Positions 53,012 to 63,048 of a stretch of 64,000 bases of DNA are shown one piece after another. The DNA is from Pararobbsia alpina (GTDB taxonomy: Bacteria > Pseudomonadota > Gammaproteobacteria > Burkholderiales > Burkholderiaceae). The stretch spans positions 62,001 to 126,000 of the forward strand of contig NZ_CADIKM010000005.1 in NCBI RefSeq assembly GCF_902859895.1, read 5' to 3'. The translations under genes and the position numbers were made by a program. The stretch's first letter is position 1. The number at the start of each line of letters is the position of its first letter. The notes beneath the pieces were generated by a model that was not told where the DNA came from, made no database searches, and worked only from the letters and a program-made list of their open reading frames with translations.

Positions 53012-53332
53012 GTTGTTCTCCCTGTCGTCATTGAGTCGTAAGTCCAGGGGTTACTGCAAGAAGCACTCCAGCGTCGGGGTGGGGGGGTGATATACCGGCT
53101 CCATCGTAGGATTTTCGCGGCTTGACGGGCCTTGCTCGTGTTTTTCGGAGCGCTTTTGCCGGACACAACAAGGGTTTCCCGCTGGAAAGCTGGCACTTGT
53201 TACGTAACGTTCTTCCCATGTTTCGAAACGTCTGCTTGAATGCGCACGAAAAAAAGGCCATCCCGGATCGGGATGGCCTCTTCATGAGTCCAGCGGGGCA
53301 GGGCGGAGTCGCGGTGGGCCGCCCGGCCTGGG
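53012..53332. other. Intergenic region with MFS terminator and TetR promoter side
   Basis: About 320 bases between the MFS gene end and the TetR gene start (both minus strand). It holds the terminator at 53248-53280. The rest shows no gene; a GATATA at 53090-53095 is a weak -10 candidate for the TetR gene on either strand. Confidence 0.5.
53248..53280 (-). terminator. Rho-independent terminator of MFS gene
   Basis: Perfect 10-base stem AGGCCATCCC / GGGATGGCCT (53255-53264 and 53270-53279) with a 5-base loop. On the minus strand it is followed by a T run of 7-8 bases (the A run ending at 53255). It lies about 54 bases past the transporter stop. Confidence 0.88.
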
Positions 53333-54565
53333 TCAGGCCGGACTGCCCCTGCCTTCGGTCACCGTCCGCGCGGACTGCGTCATGTCAATGCCGCGCCGCT
53401 CGGGTCCGAACAGGATGATGGCCGCGATGACGACCCCGACGGTACCGGCCACGATGACAAGCGCCATCGAATAGTTGCCGCCATTCGCCACGGCGATCTT
53501 CGCCTGCCAGACCGCGTTCACCGAGGCCAACAGATTGCCGAGCTGATAGACGAGACCCGGGAACGTCGCGCGAACTTCATCCGGCGAGATTTCGTTCAGA
53601 TAGACCGGGATCACGCCCCATGCGCCCTGCACCGAGATCTGCATCAGGAAGGCGCCCAGCGCGAGCATGGCGACGGTGGTCGAGAAAGCCCACAGATACA
53701 GGAACGGCAGCGCGAGCAGAGCCGCGACGAAGATCGCGCGGCGCCGGCCGATTATTTCCGAGATCCGGCCGAAGGTCAGGCCGCCGACGATCGCACCGAC
53801 ATTCAGGACGATCGTGATGAACGCGACGGTATGCGGATCGAAATGATGCTGTTCACGCAGGAAAGTCGGATACAAGTCCTGCGAGCCGTGGCTGAAGAAA
53901 TTGAAGCAGGTCATCAGCACGATCGAAAAGACCGACAGCTTCCAGTTTTTCGCGAGCGTGGCGAGCAGACTCGGCCGTTCGCGTTTCTCCATGATCTTCC
54001 AGGCGGGCGACTCCGGCACGTGTGAGCGCACGTAGAGCACGAGCAGAGCCGGAATCACGCCGACAAAGAACATGCCGCGCCAGCCGATATGGGTATAGAA
54101 CTGGCCGAACACGATCGAGGCGAGCAGATACCCGCTCGGATAACCGGCTTGCAGGATCCCCGAGACGAGGCCGCGCGATTTCGGCGGAATGCTCTCCATC
54201 GTCAGCGCCGAGCCCACGCCCCATTCCCCGCCCATTGCCAGGCCGAATAGCGCACGCAATACGAGCAGCGTCGCAAGATTCGGCGAAAAGCCCGAGAGCA
54301 GCTCGAGAACCGAATACGCGACGATATTGACCATCAGCGTCGGACGCCGCCCGAACCGGTCCGCCAGCCGCCCGAAAATCAGCGCGCCGAGTGGCCGCAT
54401 GATGAGCGTCAGCGTGATCGCGAACGCGACTGCGGGAATGCCCACACTGAATTCGCTCGCGATGTCCTTCAGAATGAACACCATCAGGAAGAAGTCGAAG
54501 GCGTCCAGTGTCCATCCAAGATACGCCGCGATCGTCACGTGTATCTGCTCGCGAGTCCAATTCAT
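53333..54565 (-). CDS. MFS transporter, carboxylate/sialate:H+ symporter type
   Basis: 410-residue, 12-helix major facilitator. The start region GWTLDAFDFFLM and motif A GRLADRFGRRP (residues 65-75) with a repeated half-motif GRISEIIGRRRA in the second half place it in the NanT/lactate-carboxylate symporter group. ATG 54563-54565 is chosen because GAGGAG ends 6 bases before it; the ATG at 54571 lies directly against that site. A strong terminator follows. It is monocistronic with no catabolic gene beside it; the substrate is probably a small carboxylate, but this is inferred from family only. Confidence 0.87.
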   Translation of the reverse strand: MNWTREQIHVTIAAYLGWTLDAFDFFLMVFILKDIASEFSVGIPAVAFAITLTLIMRPLGALIFGRLADRFGRRPTLMVNIVAYSVLELLSGFSPNLATLLVLRALFGLAMGGEWGVGSALTMESIPPKSRGLVSGILQAGYPSGYLLASIVFGQFYTHIGWRGMFFVGVIPALLVLYVRSHVPESPAWKIMEKRERPSLLATLAKNWKLSVFSIVLMTCFNFFSHGSQDLYPTFLREQHHFDPHTVAFITIVLNVGAIVGGLTFGRISEIIGRRRAIFVAALLALPFLYLWAFSTTVAMLALGAFLMQISVQGAWGVIPVYLNEISPDEVRATFPGLVYQLGNLLASVNAVWQAKIAVANGGNYSMALVIVAGTVGVVIAAIILFGPERRGIDMTQSARTVTEGRGSPA

Positions 54566-55231
54566 CAACATCTCCTCGTTTATCTAGATTGCCTGTGACC
54601 AGAGGGTGCACCCATGTCTGGATACATGGTCGGCACGTCCGGTCGTCCACCCCAGTTGCCGGGAGTGTAGCGCAGCACCCGCGCATGCGTCGCTCACAAC
54701 GGCGCGCTCAGGGTTTGTACTTACTCGTGAATGTTATTGAAGGTTCCCTCGCGCGATCCTCGCTCACCTGCGCAGATGGCTTCTTTGTCCGCGCAATGCA
54801 AATCTTTCATCGCTGAAATTAATTGCTCTCGTGCGAGGTTTTTAACCGTAAGTGAATTTGTCGAAGGGCGGAACCTGAGTCGATAATCCTTTCGTTTCGC
54901 TCGAAATAAACCTTCGAACGCTAAAGCTATGCTTATTACGTCCGTTAATCCGGGTGTCGACACGTTTGAGCGAAGGCGCATGGCATCCCGATTCCTCGAA
55001 GCTTGTGGGAAAGGGAGGCAAGAAAAAAATTGGGCGATTACCAGAAGTTGTCGCGGGAACCGATTGTCTTTAACTAAACAATGGCGCCGAGCGTGAATTT
55101 CGCCGGGCGAAACCGCCCAGTTATGCCGGGATTTTATTGGTGCGGGCAGGTGGAATCGATGTTTCGAAACATTCAGTGTCGTATCGCATTGTCGACTCGA
55201 CGGTAACAGACCTTTCATTTCGGGAGCGATG
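54566..55231. other. Long intergenic region before chemosensory operon
   Basis: About 665 bases, clearly richer in A+T than the flanking genes. It contains the sigma-28-like element at 54922-54948. A 165-codon frame on the minus strand (54721-55218) has odd composition and no ribosome site and is rejected. The leader between the promoter candidate and the receptor gene is about 275 bases; no riboswitch fold was recognised. Confidence 0.55.
54922..54948 (+). promoter_or_regulatory. Sigma-28 (FliA)-like promoter of chemosensory operon
   Basis: TAAAGCTA, 11 bases, TCCGTTAA: 6 of 8 matches in each half to TAAAGTTT-N11-GCCGATAA with exact spacing. It points at the receptor-cheR-cheD-cheW operon, though the leader of about 275 bases is long. 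The similar element before the other chemoreceptor in this window supports it. Confidence 0.42.
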
Positions 55232-56929
55232 ATGGAAACAGCGGATCTGGGTGGGCAACGCAGCAGCGAGGAGTTGAACGCGATCTACGCGGCCCTCCAG
55301 CGTGTGCAGGCGGTGATCGAATTCGATATGAACGGGATCATCCTCGACGCCAATGAGAATTTCCTGAACGTCCTCGGCTACCAGCTCGGCGAGGTGGTCG
55401 GCCAGCATCACGGGATTTTTTGCGATCCCGCCTATGTGGCCAGCTCGGCTTATCCGGCTTTCTGGGCGAAGCTCAAGCGCGGCGAGTTCGACCGCGGTGA
55501 GTATCCCCGGATCGGCAAGAACGGCCGTGAAGTCTGGATCCAGGCCTCGTACAACCCCGTGTTCGATGCCGCCGGGCAGCCCAGCAGGATCATCAAGTTC
55601 GCCACCGACGTCACCGAGCTCAAGCGCCGCAGTGCCGAGTACGAGGGCAAGGTCAGCGCGATCGACAAGGCCCAGGCCGTGATCGAATTCAATCTCGACG
55701 GGACGGTGCTGACCGCGAACCGGAACTTCCTCGATGTGATCGGCTATGAACTCGACGAGATCGCGGGCGAGCACCATCGCATGTTCTGCACGCCGGAATA
55801 CGCGCAGAGTCTCGAATACCGGCGTTTCTGGCAGAAGCTCAATCGCGGCGAGTTCGATGCCAACCGCTATATGCGCGTCGGCAAGGACGGCAAGACCCTC
55901 TGGATCCAGGCGACGTACAACCCGATTTTCGATGCGAAAGGCCAGCCGCAGAAGGTCGTGAAGTTCGCGACCGACGTGACCGCCCAGGTCGAGCTCGAAG
56001 CCGAGATCAAGCGCAGGGCGGAAAGCGACGGCGCCAAGGTGGCGCATCTGCTCGATGCGGTCCAGCGCGCCGCGCAGGGCGATCTGAGCGCGCAGATCGA
56101 AGTCCAGGGTCAGGAACCGGTCGACCTGCTTGCCGAAGGCATCCGCGCGATGATCGGCGACCTGCGCGGCGTGATCGGCAAGGTCGTGCAGGCGGCCAGT
56201 TCGTTCTCGGGTTCGTCGCAGCACATCGCGGATATGTCGAGCAGCGTGGCCGTGGGCGCGCAGAGCCTCGGTGCCACGGTCGAGCAGATGAATGCCTCGA
56301 TCGAGGAACTGACCGCATCGATCAATGCGATCGCCGAGAACGGCCGCGGTGCCGACGGCGTGGCCAAGTCGACCCAGCAGGAAGCCCTGCTGGGTGCGAA
56401 GGCCGTGGCGAAGTCCATCGAGGCGATGGAACTCATCAACAAGTCGTCCGAGGACATCAGCGAGATCATCAAAGTGATCGGCGAGATCGCGAGCCAGACC
56501 AACCTGCTCGCGTTCAATGCGGCGATCGAGGCGGCGCGTGCCGGCGAACACGGACTCGGTTTTTCGGTCGTCGCGGACGAAGTGCGCAAGCTCGCCGAAC
56601 GCTCGTCGCAGGCGACCAAGGAGATCTCCAAGCTGATCAACGAGTCGGTCAAGCGCGTCGCCGCGGGCAGCGATATTTCGCGGCAGGCCGCCGATGCGTT
56701 CGAGAAAATCGTCAACGGCGTCGAACGGACCACGCAGGCGATTTCCGAGATCGCCTACGCGGCTGACGAGCAACTGATCGCCGCACGAGAAGTGAGCGCC
56801 GCGATCCAGCACATTGCCGAAGAGACCGAGAAGTCCGCGACCTCGTGTGACAGCATTGCGCGCGAAACCGGCCAGCTCAGCGTCAGCGCGGGCGATCTCA
56901 ATACGACCGTCGCACGCTTCGTGGTCTGA
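55232..56929 (+). CDS. Soluble PAS-PAS chemoreceptor (BdlA/Aer2-like)
   Basis: 565-residue cytoplasmic chemoreceptor without membrane helices. Two tandem PAS domains at about residues 20-135 and 143-260 share the [16 protein letters not shown] / [16 protein letters not shown] block seen in BdlA-like receptors. A methyl-accepting signalling domain follows, with the hairpin tip [22 protein letters not shown]. Known relatives sense redox or oxygen and act in biofilm dispersal; the ligand here is unknown. Two adjacent ATGs (55229, 55232); the second has GGGAG at better spacing. It is followed two bases later by cheR. No C-terminal docking pentapeptide. Confidence 0.92.
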   Translation: METADLGGQRSSEELNAIYAALQRVQAVIEFDMNGIILDANENFLNVLGYQLGEVVGQHHGIFCDPAYVASSAYPAFWAKLKRGEFDRGEYPRIGKNGREVWIQASYNPVFDAAGQPSRIIKFATDVTELKRRSAEYEGKVSAIDKAQAVIEFNLDGTVLTANRNFLDVIGYELDEIAGEHHRMFCTPEYAQSLEYRRFWQKLNRGEFDANRYMRVGKDGKTLWIQATYNPIFDAKGQPQKVVKFATDVTAQVELEAEIKRRAESDGAKVAHLLDAVQRAAQGDLSAQIEVQGQEPVDLLAEGIRAMIGDLRGVIGKVVQAASSFSGSSQHIADMSSSVAVGAQSLGATVEQMNASIEELTASINAIAENGRGADGVAKSTQQEALLGAKAVAKSIEAMELINKSSEDISEIIKVIGEIASQTNLLAFNAAIEAARAGEHGLGFSVVADEVRKLAERSSQATKEISKLINESVKRVAAGSDISRQAADAFEKIVNGVERTTQAISEIAYAADEQLIAAREVSAAIQHIAEETEKSATSCDSIARETGQLSVSAGDLNTTVARFVV

Positions 56930-56930
56930 C

Positions 56931-57806
56931 ATGGAGATTGATACAGCACTCGCTCAGGGCGACGGCGATCTGAGCGGCCCGGAACTGCGCAAGCTGCTGG
57001 CCATGGTGCGCGAACACACCGGCATCGCGATGTCGGAGAGGAAGCGCAGCCTCCTCCAGGGGCGTCTGCGACGGCGCATGCGCGCATTGTCCTTGACGAG
57101 CTATGCGGACTACCTCTGCCGCGTCGAATCCCAGCCGGCGGAGGTCACGCATTTCATCGATCTCGTGACGACCAACGAGACTTCCTTCTTCCGTACGCCG
57201 CGCGTCTGGGCCTATTTCGCCGAGCACTTTCTACCCGAGTGGCAGCGGGCGCATCCGCGCGAGACGCTCGAGGTCTGGTCGGCCGCCTCGTCCTCGGGGG
57301 AGGAGGCGTATTCGATCGCAATGCTGGCCGATGCGATGCGCCTGTCGCAGCCGCCGTTCGACTACCGGGTGTTCGGCACCGACATCTGCTCGAGCGTGGT
57401 CGAGACCGCGCGCATGGGGCGCTATGAGGGCCGCTCGATGGACTCGTTGCGCACGAGCCGGCCCGATGTCGCGGCACGCTATTTCAGTGCTGAAGGCGAG
57501 GCCTGGCGTGCGGCACCGGAACTGCGCGCGCGCGTGCAGTTCGAGCGGCACAACCTGATGCGGCCGTTGTCCTCGCTGCGGCTGGCGAGCCGCGCGCGCC
57601 GGTTCGACATCGTGTTCCTGCGTAATGTACTGATCTATTTCGACGGGCCATCGCAGCAGCAGATCGTCTCGAACATCTGCGCGGCGATGAAACCCGGCGC
57701 GCTGCTGGTGCTCGGCGAGTCCGAGTCGCTGCAGCGATTCGATACGGGCCTGCGATTCGAGCAACCCCTGTTCTATCGGAAGGTGACTGGCGATGCGCAT
57801 GTCTGA
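56931..57806 (+). CDS. cheR: Chemotaxis protein methyltransferase CheR
   Basis: 291-residue SAM-dependent glutamate methyltransferase acting on receptors. An N-terminal helical docking region (about 14-75) is followed by the SAM domain: TTNETSFFRTPRVW, WSAASSSGEEAYSIAML and FLRNVLIYFD are the family blocks. Start ATG 56931 lies one base after the receptor stop (TGACATG); the frame is open upstream but that part is a shadow. No TPR extension. It overlaps cheD by 14 bases. Confidence 0.94.
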   Translation: MEIDTALAQGDGDLSGPELRKLLAMVREHTGIAMSERKRSLLQGRLRRRMRALSLTSYADYLCRVESQPAEVTHFIDLVTTNETSFFRTPRVWAYFAEHFLPEWQRAHPRETLEVWSAASSSGEEAYSIAMLADAMRLSQPPFDYRVFGTDICSSVVETARMGRYEGRSMDSLRTSRPDVAARYFSAEGEAWRAAPELRARVQFERHNLMRPLSSLRLASRARRFDIVFLRNVLIYFDGPSQQQIVSNICAAMKPGALLVLGESESLQRFDTGLRFEQPLFYRKVTGDAHV

Positions 57807-58389
57807 GCAAGCGAGGCGGTTCAGGTTGACGCGAGGTGCGCCGCAACCCGAGCCCAGGCCCGAGCCCGAGCCCGAGGCGATCGTACGGATCGGCGAAGCG
57901 AAGCGCGCCTCCAATGGCGTGCTCAAGGCCACCTTGGGATCCTGCGTCGGCATCGGCCTGCTATGGCGCTCGCGCGGGCGGTGCGCGCTCGCGCATTGCC
58001 TGTTGCCCGACGCACCACCGTCTGGCGGCCCGCTGTCGGCGTTCGGCGCACGCTATGTCGAACATGCTCTACCCGTGTTGTTCCGTCTGCTTGAAATCGA
58101 ACGCGGCGCGCATGGCGAACTCGAAGCGGTGCTGGTCGGTGGCGCGAGCCTCGCGAAGCTCGGCCGCGGCGCAGCGGGGCAGATCGGCCAGCACAACGTC
58201 GAAGCCGCGCGTGCACGGCTGGCGGAGGCGGGAATCCGTATCGTGCTCGAACAAACCGGCGGTGTGCGCGGCTGGCAAATCATGCTCGATGCGGCGCAAA
58301 TGCTCTACAGCGCCCGCGAGATCGCGGTTCCCCACGATCGTATGACTTCACCCGACGAGGCCTCGTATGGACATGGTCGAACTCGCTGA
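57793..58389 (+). CDS. cheD: Chemoreceptor glutamine deamidase CheD
   Basis: 198-residue CheD. Catalytic Cys51 and the following block ATLGSCVGIGLLW, and His68 in AHCLLP, are intact, so it should deamidate receptor glutamines. The central VGGAS and N-V-E-A-A-R blocks are typical. The N-terminus carries an acidic Pro/Glu repeat (PEPRPEPEPE). The 14-base overlap with cheR and 23-base overlap with the next gene suggest tight translational coupling. Confidence 0.92.
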   Translation: MRMSEQARRFRLTRGAPQPEPRPEPEPEAIVRIGEAKRASNGVLKATLGSCVGIGLLWRSRGRCALAHCLLPDAPPSGGPLSAFGARYVEHALPVLFRLLEIERGAHGELEAVLVGGASLAKLGRGAAGQIGQHNVEAARARLAEAGIRIVLEQTGGVRGWQIMLDAAQMLYSAREIAVPHDRMTSPDEASYGHGRTR

Positions 58390-59974
58390 CCCGCTGGCCG
58401 ATTGCATCCAGGACGCGCCTGCCTCACCGTGCGCTCCACAGGCGGCCGTCGCGGCACCGGCCTCGAGCTTGTACGGCTCGTTTTTCCTTGCATCTACCGA
58501 ATTCGCCCTGCCCGTCGGCGCGATCCAGGAAGTGGTGGTGTTCCCGGCGCGCGTGACTGCGATCCCGCTGGCGCCGCCGTTCCTGATCGGCGTGTTCAAC
58601 CTGCGCGGCACGATCGTGCCGGTGATCGAGTTGAGAAGCCTGCTCAGCCTTCCCGATCAGACCGCCATCGAAAACCGCAAGATCGCGATCGTCGATTTCG
58701 ACGGCACACGCGTCGGTCTCGTCTTCGACGAAACAGGTGAGATGCTGCGGGTGCAGGCAGCCGACATGCATGCGTTCCACTATGCCGACGACGATCCTCA
58801 TCACGTCATCAAGGGCGCGCTGAAGCTCGCGGGTGGCGAGCGCATCGTGCAGGTGCTCGACCCGCGCGCGCTGCTGATGATCGAGCAGGTCCCGCAGATC
58901 CTCGACAAGCAGCGCAGCGATGGGCTTCATCGGCGCGGCGCACTGCAGCAACGGCGCCAGTGCGTATCGTTCCGGCTCGGCCGCACCGCGCTCGCCTTCG
59001 AGATCGAGGCGATCCACGAGATCATCCGCGTGCCGGAGATCCAGGAATCCGTGCTCCGGAGTGACTATTGCGCGGGCATGTTCACGCTGCGCGGCGACGT
59101 CATGCCCCTGGTCGACTTCGGCGTGCTGCTCGGCATGAGGCCGACAGGGGGCGAACTCGGCGCGACTGGCATGGCCGACGAAAGACGGGTGATCATCATG
59201 GAGCTGGGCGACCAGCCTGTGGGCCTGCTCGTCGATCGCGTCGATTCGATCGTCGGCTTCGTCCCGGATGAACTGTTACCCATCCCGGCCGTCGGTGCGC
59301 GGCGCACGGCGATGTTCGCCGGCTGGATCAGCCGCGAGGACAGCGACGACATCGTGCTGCTCAAGCACGCCGCGCTGCTCTCGCATACTGAACTGACTGA
59401 TCTGACCCAGGGACACAGCCGCCTTTATGCGCAGGGGAAGGACGAGGGCAGAGGCGGGGATGGCCGGCGGCGTGAGCGTGGCGAGCGGCAGGTCTTCATC
59501 ACGTTCAAACTCGACCACCTGATGGCGCTGCCGATCGGTGACATCCGCGAGATCATCCGCCCCAGCGGCGACATGCTCACGCCGCCGGGCCTGCCGCCGG
59601 CGATCTGCGGCATGCTCAACCTGCGGCGCCGTCTGGTGAGCATCGTCGACCTGCGCACTTTGTACCAGCTCGAGCCGCGCGGCGACTCGGCCGCCGAGGC
59701 GGCACTCACGAAGATCCTGATCGTCGAGCGAGGCGCCGATGCCTATGGGCTGATCGTCGATTCGGTCGAGAACATCGTGCATGTCTATGCGAGCGACAAG
59801 CTGCCGGTGCCTTCGATGTTGATCGATGCATCGCAAAAGAGCCTGCGCGGCGATCTCAAGGAAATCGTCGAGGTCCCGCAATCGGCCGCGACCGCTGGTG
59901 GCCCGACCATGGCGATGATGATCTTCGATATCGCGCAGCTGACCGGCCGGATCGCGCGGCTTCTCGACGATTGA
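58367..59974 (+). CDS. Triple CheW-domain coupling protein
   Basis: 535-residue cytoplasmic protein with three consecutive CheW (SH3-like) domains at about residues 35-175, 195-345 and 385-530. Each has the CheW pattern of a hydrophobic docking strand followed by FNLRGTIVPVIELR, FTLRGDVMPLVDFG and LNLRRRLVSIVDLR. A charged, Gly/Arg/Glu-rich linker (about 355-380) separates the second and third. Ordinary CheW has one domain. It should bridge receptor and CheA, possibly at several points at once. No CheA, CheB or CheY gene is next to it. ATG 58367 overlaps cheD by 23 bases; the internal ATG at 58373 is also possible. Confidence 0.9.
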   Translation: MDMVELADPLADCIQDAPASPCAPQAAVAAPASSLYGSFFLASTEFALPVGAIQEVVVFPARVTAIPLAPPFLIGVFNLRGTIVPVIELRSLLSLPDQTAIENRKIAIVDFDGTRVGLVFDETGEMLRVQAADMHAFHYADDDPHHVIKGALKLAGGERIVQVLDPRALLMIEQVPQILDKQRSDGLHRRGALQQRRQCVSFRLGRTALAFEIEAIHEIIRVPEIQESVLRSDYCAGMFTLRGDVMPLVDFGVLLGMRPTGGELGATGMADERRVIIMELGDQPVGLLVDRVDSIVGFVPDELLPIPAVGARRTAMFAGWISREDSDDIVLLKHAALLSHTELTDLTQGHSRLYAQGKDEGRGGDGRRRERGERQVFITFKLDHLMALPIGDIREIIRPSGDMLTPPGLPPAICGMLNLRRRLVSIVDLRTLYQLEPRGDSAAEAALTKILIVERGADAYGLIVDSVENIVHVYASDKLPVPSMLIDASQKSLRGDLKEIVEVPQSAATAGGPTMAMMIFDIAQLTGRIARLLDD

Positions 59975-60089
59975 GCGAGCCTGGGATCGAGCGAGACCCA
60001 AGGGCAATCACGTCTGGGGGGGCGTGATGTCCGGTGCAGCCAGGTCCCGGGCCACCGGGCCGCTTACTCAGGCGACGCCGGCACCGAGT

Positions 60090-61193
60090 TCACGTCGATT
60101 GCGATGCGAACTTTTTCGAGGCCGCAGTGCGGCGCTCGATAAGGTGGCGGCGGAGCCGCAGCGCGGGGGATTCGATCACGTGCCATGAGAAGGCCGCGCA
60201 GGCGAACACGATCGGCAGCGCGACCAGGAAGGCCCGCAGGTGAGCGAGCCCCGGCGCGATGCTCGCGATACATTGCTGAATCATGAAACCATAGACATAG
60301 ATGCCATACGAATAGTCATGGCGTGGGGCGAAACGCTGCAAGGCGGGCAGCGTGCCGATCCAGAGCACGCCATAGCCGAATGCAAGGTAGAACGCGAGCG
60401 CGCCGGCCGCCGCATCGCGCAGTGCGAGATACGCGCCCGCGAACACGAAGGCGATGCCCCAGTGCAGCACGATCTGTTCGCGCCAGCCGTACAGCAGCAT
60501 GCCGGCCAGGAAGAACGGCACCGGCCAGAACGAATACCCGGCCTGCAGCACGGTCAGGTCGCCGAGCAACACGTTCGAAGGCGGATGGCGCAGCAGCAGC
60601 CCGAAGCCGACGAACGCGAGTGTCACCGCGAGCGTCATGCGGCGTCGCGTGCCCGTCAGTCCCACCGCGCCGGCGGCGAGCACGACGAGATAGCATTTGA
60701 GTTCGAGCGGCAGTGTCCAGACCGCGGCATTGATCGCGCCGACGAAAGGGTTGTTCGCGAACACGCCGGGCAGGAGCCAGCCGAGTCCGTGCACGATCGT
60801 CAGCATATGGCCGAGGAAGTACCACGTGTCCGGCGATGCGAAATAATCGCGCGTCGCCCAGGTGCTGAACAGCGGCCCGACGATGAAGACGGCGAACAGC
60901 GAGCAGCCCGCGAGCGCCGGCCAGATCCGCGCGACACGCAATGCGAGAAAGCGCGGCACTGAGCGCTGCCGGTCGAAGCTCGCGCTGATCAGGATGCCGC
61001 TCATCAGGAAGAACGCAAAGACAGCGAGGCTGCCGCACGATTCGCGGCCGAACAGCTGCGCGACCGGGTCATGCTGCCCGCCCGGCAACTGAAGCACGTA
61101 GGAATGACCGAACATCACGGCGAGCGCCGCGAGCAGGCGAATCAGGTCGAAGTTGTTCTTGCCGCGCGCAAGGGCGCTGGAAAGAGAAAGCAT
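60090..61193 (-). CDS. Acyltransferase-3 family membrane protein (OafA-like)
   Basis: 367-residue integral membrane acyltransferase with about ten hydrophobic segments. The family starts with the helix carrying RLLAALAVMFGHSY, whose His and the following R/E positions belong to the active site, and shows FFLMSGILISASF. Such enzymes acetylate or acylate surface sugars (O-antigen, exopolysaccharide). Start 61191-61193 (MLSLSSALARG) is preferred; frames extend upstream to 61298 without a better ribosome site. It lies 154 bases before recJ's 3' end on the same strand and is not obviously linked to other glycan genes. Confidence 0.87.
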   Translation of the reverse strand: MLSLSSALARGKNNFDLIRLLAALAVMFGHSYVLQLPGGQHDPVAQLFGRESCGSLAVFAFFLMSGILISASFDRQRSVPRFLALRVARIWPALAGCSLFAVFIVGPLFSTWATRDYFASPDTWYFLGHMLTIVHGLGWLLPGVFANNPFVGAINAAVWTLPLELKCYLVVLAAGAVGLTGTRRRMTLAVTLAFVGFGLLLRHPPSNVLLGDLTVLQAGYSFWPVPFFLAGMLLYGWREQIVLHWGIAFVFAGAYLALRDAAAGALAFYLAFGYGVLWIGTLPALQRFAPRHDYSYGIYVYGFMIQQCIASIAPGLAHLRAFLVALPIVFACAAFSWHVIESPALRLRRHLIERRTAASKKFASQST

Positions 61194-61347
61194 GATTGCG
61201 TCGTCGAAAGCCGTGCAGCCGGGCAGGCCGTCACGAAGACGCATCATCGCCCGCACGGTCAGGTCTGACCGTGCGGTTTGCCACGTTAGCGCGAACACTT
61301 TTCAGGCGAACAGGGTAGTGCCGGCCGAGATTCTTCTGAAATCCGGC

Positions 61348-63048
61348 TTACGCCGCATGCTCGACGATCAGCTGCACGCGGGCGACGCCGTTGTAAACGT
61401 CGCGCGTGAGACGATAGGCCACCTCGGCGCGCGCGGGCAGCATATCGGTGCGATTGAACCAGATCGCATTGAAGCGGCTGCGGCCGCGCACGAGCTGCAG
61501 TTTGAGGTGCTTGTCCTTGACGAGCGACTGCGTCGCGATCTCGAACTGGCCCGAGAAGACCGGCGGGGGAAAGCCCTGGCCCCAGACTGCTGCGTCGAGC
61601 AGTTCGACGAACGCCGGATTGAAATAGGCGTCCTCGAGTTCGCCATCGGTTTCGATCACGCGCGCCAGTGTGTCGTCCGTCAACCATTCACGGCCGACTT
61701 GTTCGAAAGCGTCGGTGAACAGCGGCAGATCGCCGCTGCGCAGAGTCAGGCCGGCGGCCATCGCATGGCCGCCGAACTTCAGCAGCAGGCCCGGATGACG
61801 TTTCGAGACGAGGTCGAGCGCATCGCGCAGATGAAAACCGGGAATCGAGCGCCCGGATCCCTTGGCAAGCAGGCCTTCATCGTCGGCCGGTGCGAAGGTG
61901 AACGAAGGTCGGTAGAATTTCTCCTTGAGCCGCGACGCGACGATGCCGATGACGCCCTGGTGCCAGCCGGCATTGAACAAGGTCAGGGTCGCGCGGCCCG
62001 CTGCGTCGACACCCGACAGGTCGGCAAGCGCTTCCTGCTGCATGCCGGCCTCGATCTCGCGGCGTTCGCGGTTCATGCCATCGAGCTGCTGGGCGAGTGC
62101 CCACGCGCGGCCCGGGTCGTCCGTGAGCAGGCACTCGATGCCAAGCGACATGTCGGCGAGACGTCCGGCCGCGTTGAGCCGCGGCCCGAGCGCGAAGCCG
62201 AGGTCGAAGCCCGCGGCCGAGCGCGCATCGCGCGCGGCGACCCGGAACAGCGCGGCGATGCCCGGCTGCATGCGGCCGCTGCGAATGCGCGAGAGTCCTT
62301 GCGCGACAAGCACACGATTGTTCGCATCGAGCCGCACGACATCGGCGACTGTGCCGAGCGCGACAAGGTCGAGCAGGCCGTCGAGGCGCGGCTGGTTCTT
62401 TTCGTCGAACAGCCCCCGTCGGCGCAGTTCGGCGCGCACCGCGAGCAGTACATAGAACATCACCCCGACGCCGGCTAGGTGCTTGCTCGGGAATGTGCAA
62501 CCGGGCTGGTTCGGATTGATGATCGCGCGAGCCTCGGGCAGCGTGTCGCCGGGCAGGTGGTGATCGGTCACGAGGACGTCGATACCGAGCGCACGGGCGG
62601 CCGCGACGCCGTCGACGCTCGCGATGCCGTTGTCGACGGTGATCAGCAAGTCCGGCTTGCCGGCTTTCCCCCGCGCGGCAAGGGCGACGATCTCGGGCGT
62701 CAGGCCATAGCCGTATTCGAAGCGGTTGGGCACCAGGTAGTCGACCTTGCCGCCGAGCATGCGCAAGCCGCGCACGGCGACGGCACAGGCCGTCGCGCCG
62801 TCGCAATCATAGTCGGCGACGACGAGCATCGAACGTTGCGCGACGATCGAATCGGCGAGCAGGATCGCGCCCTCGCCGATGCCTTTGAGTTCGGTGGGCG
62901 CGTGCAATTGCGCAAGCGCGGTCTCGATATCGCGCGGCGAGGTGACGCCGCGCGAGGCGAATAGCCGTGCGAGGACCGGATGGATGCCCGCGCGCGTGAG
63001 CATCTCGGCGTCGACGGGGGAGCAGGAACGAACGGCGATTTGAGTCAT
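61348..63048 (-). CDS. recJ: Single-stranded-DNA-specific exonuclease RecJ
   Basis: 566-residue 5'-3' single-strand exonuclease of the DHH phosphoesterase family, acting in recombination and mismatch repair. Motif I DYDCDG at residues 79-84, motif II DNG at 139-141, motif III DHH at 162-164, followed by GTVADVVRLD. The DHHA1 block GGHAMAAGLTL is present near residue 425. Length matches RecJ (about 560-580). It overlaps the upstream COG4255-like gene by four bases (ATGA at 63045-63048), the usual order in these bacteria. Confidence 0.95.
   Translation of the reverse strand: MTQIAVRSCSPVDAEMLTRAGIHPVLARLFASRGVTSPRDIETALAQLHAPTELKGIGEGAILLADSIVAQRSMLVVADYDCDGATACAVAVRGLRMLGGKVDYLVPNRFEYGYGLTPEIVALAARGKAGKPDLLITVDNGIASVDGVAAARALGIDVLVTDHHLPGDTLPEARAIINPNQPGCTFPSKHLAGVGVMFYVLLAVRAELRRRGLFDEKNQPRLDGLLDLVALGTVADVVRLDANNRVLVAQGLSRIRSGRMQPGIAALFRVAARDARSAAGFDLGFALGPRLNAAGRLADMSLGIECLLTDDPGRAWALAQQLDGMNRERREIEAGMQQEALADLSGVDAAGRATLTLFNAGWHQGVIGIVASRLKEKFYRPSFTFAPADDEGLLAKGSGRSIPGFHLRDALDLVSKRHPGLLLKFGGHAMAAGLTLRSGDLPLFTDAFEQVGREWLTDDTLARVIETDGELEDAYFNPAFVELLDAAVWGQGFPPPVFSGQFEIATQSLVKDKHLKLQLVRGRSRFNAIWFNRTDMLPARAEVAYRLTRDVYNGVARVQLIVEHAA

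Noticed and set aside
54721..55218. 165-codon frame on the minus strand in the A+T-rich gap
   Set aside because: No ribosome site, unusual composition, and it would cover the promoter region of the chemosensory operon.
55121..56932. 603-codon open frame opposite the soluble chemoreceptor
   Set aside because: Shadow of the receptor's repetitive coiled-coil codons.
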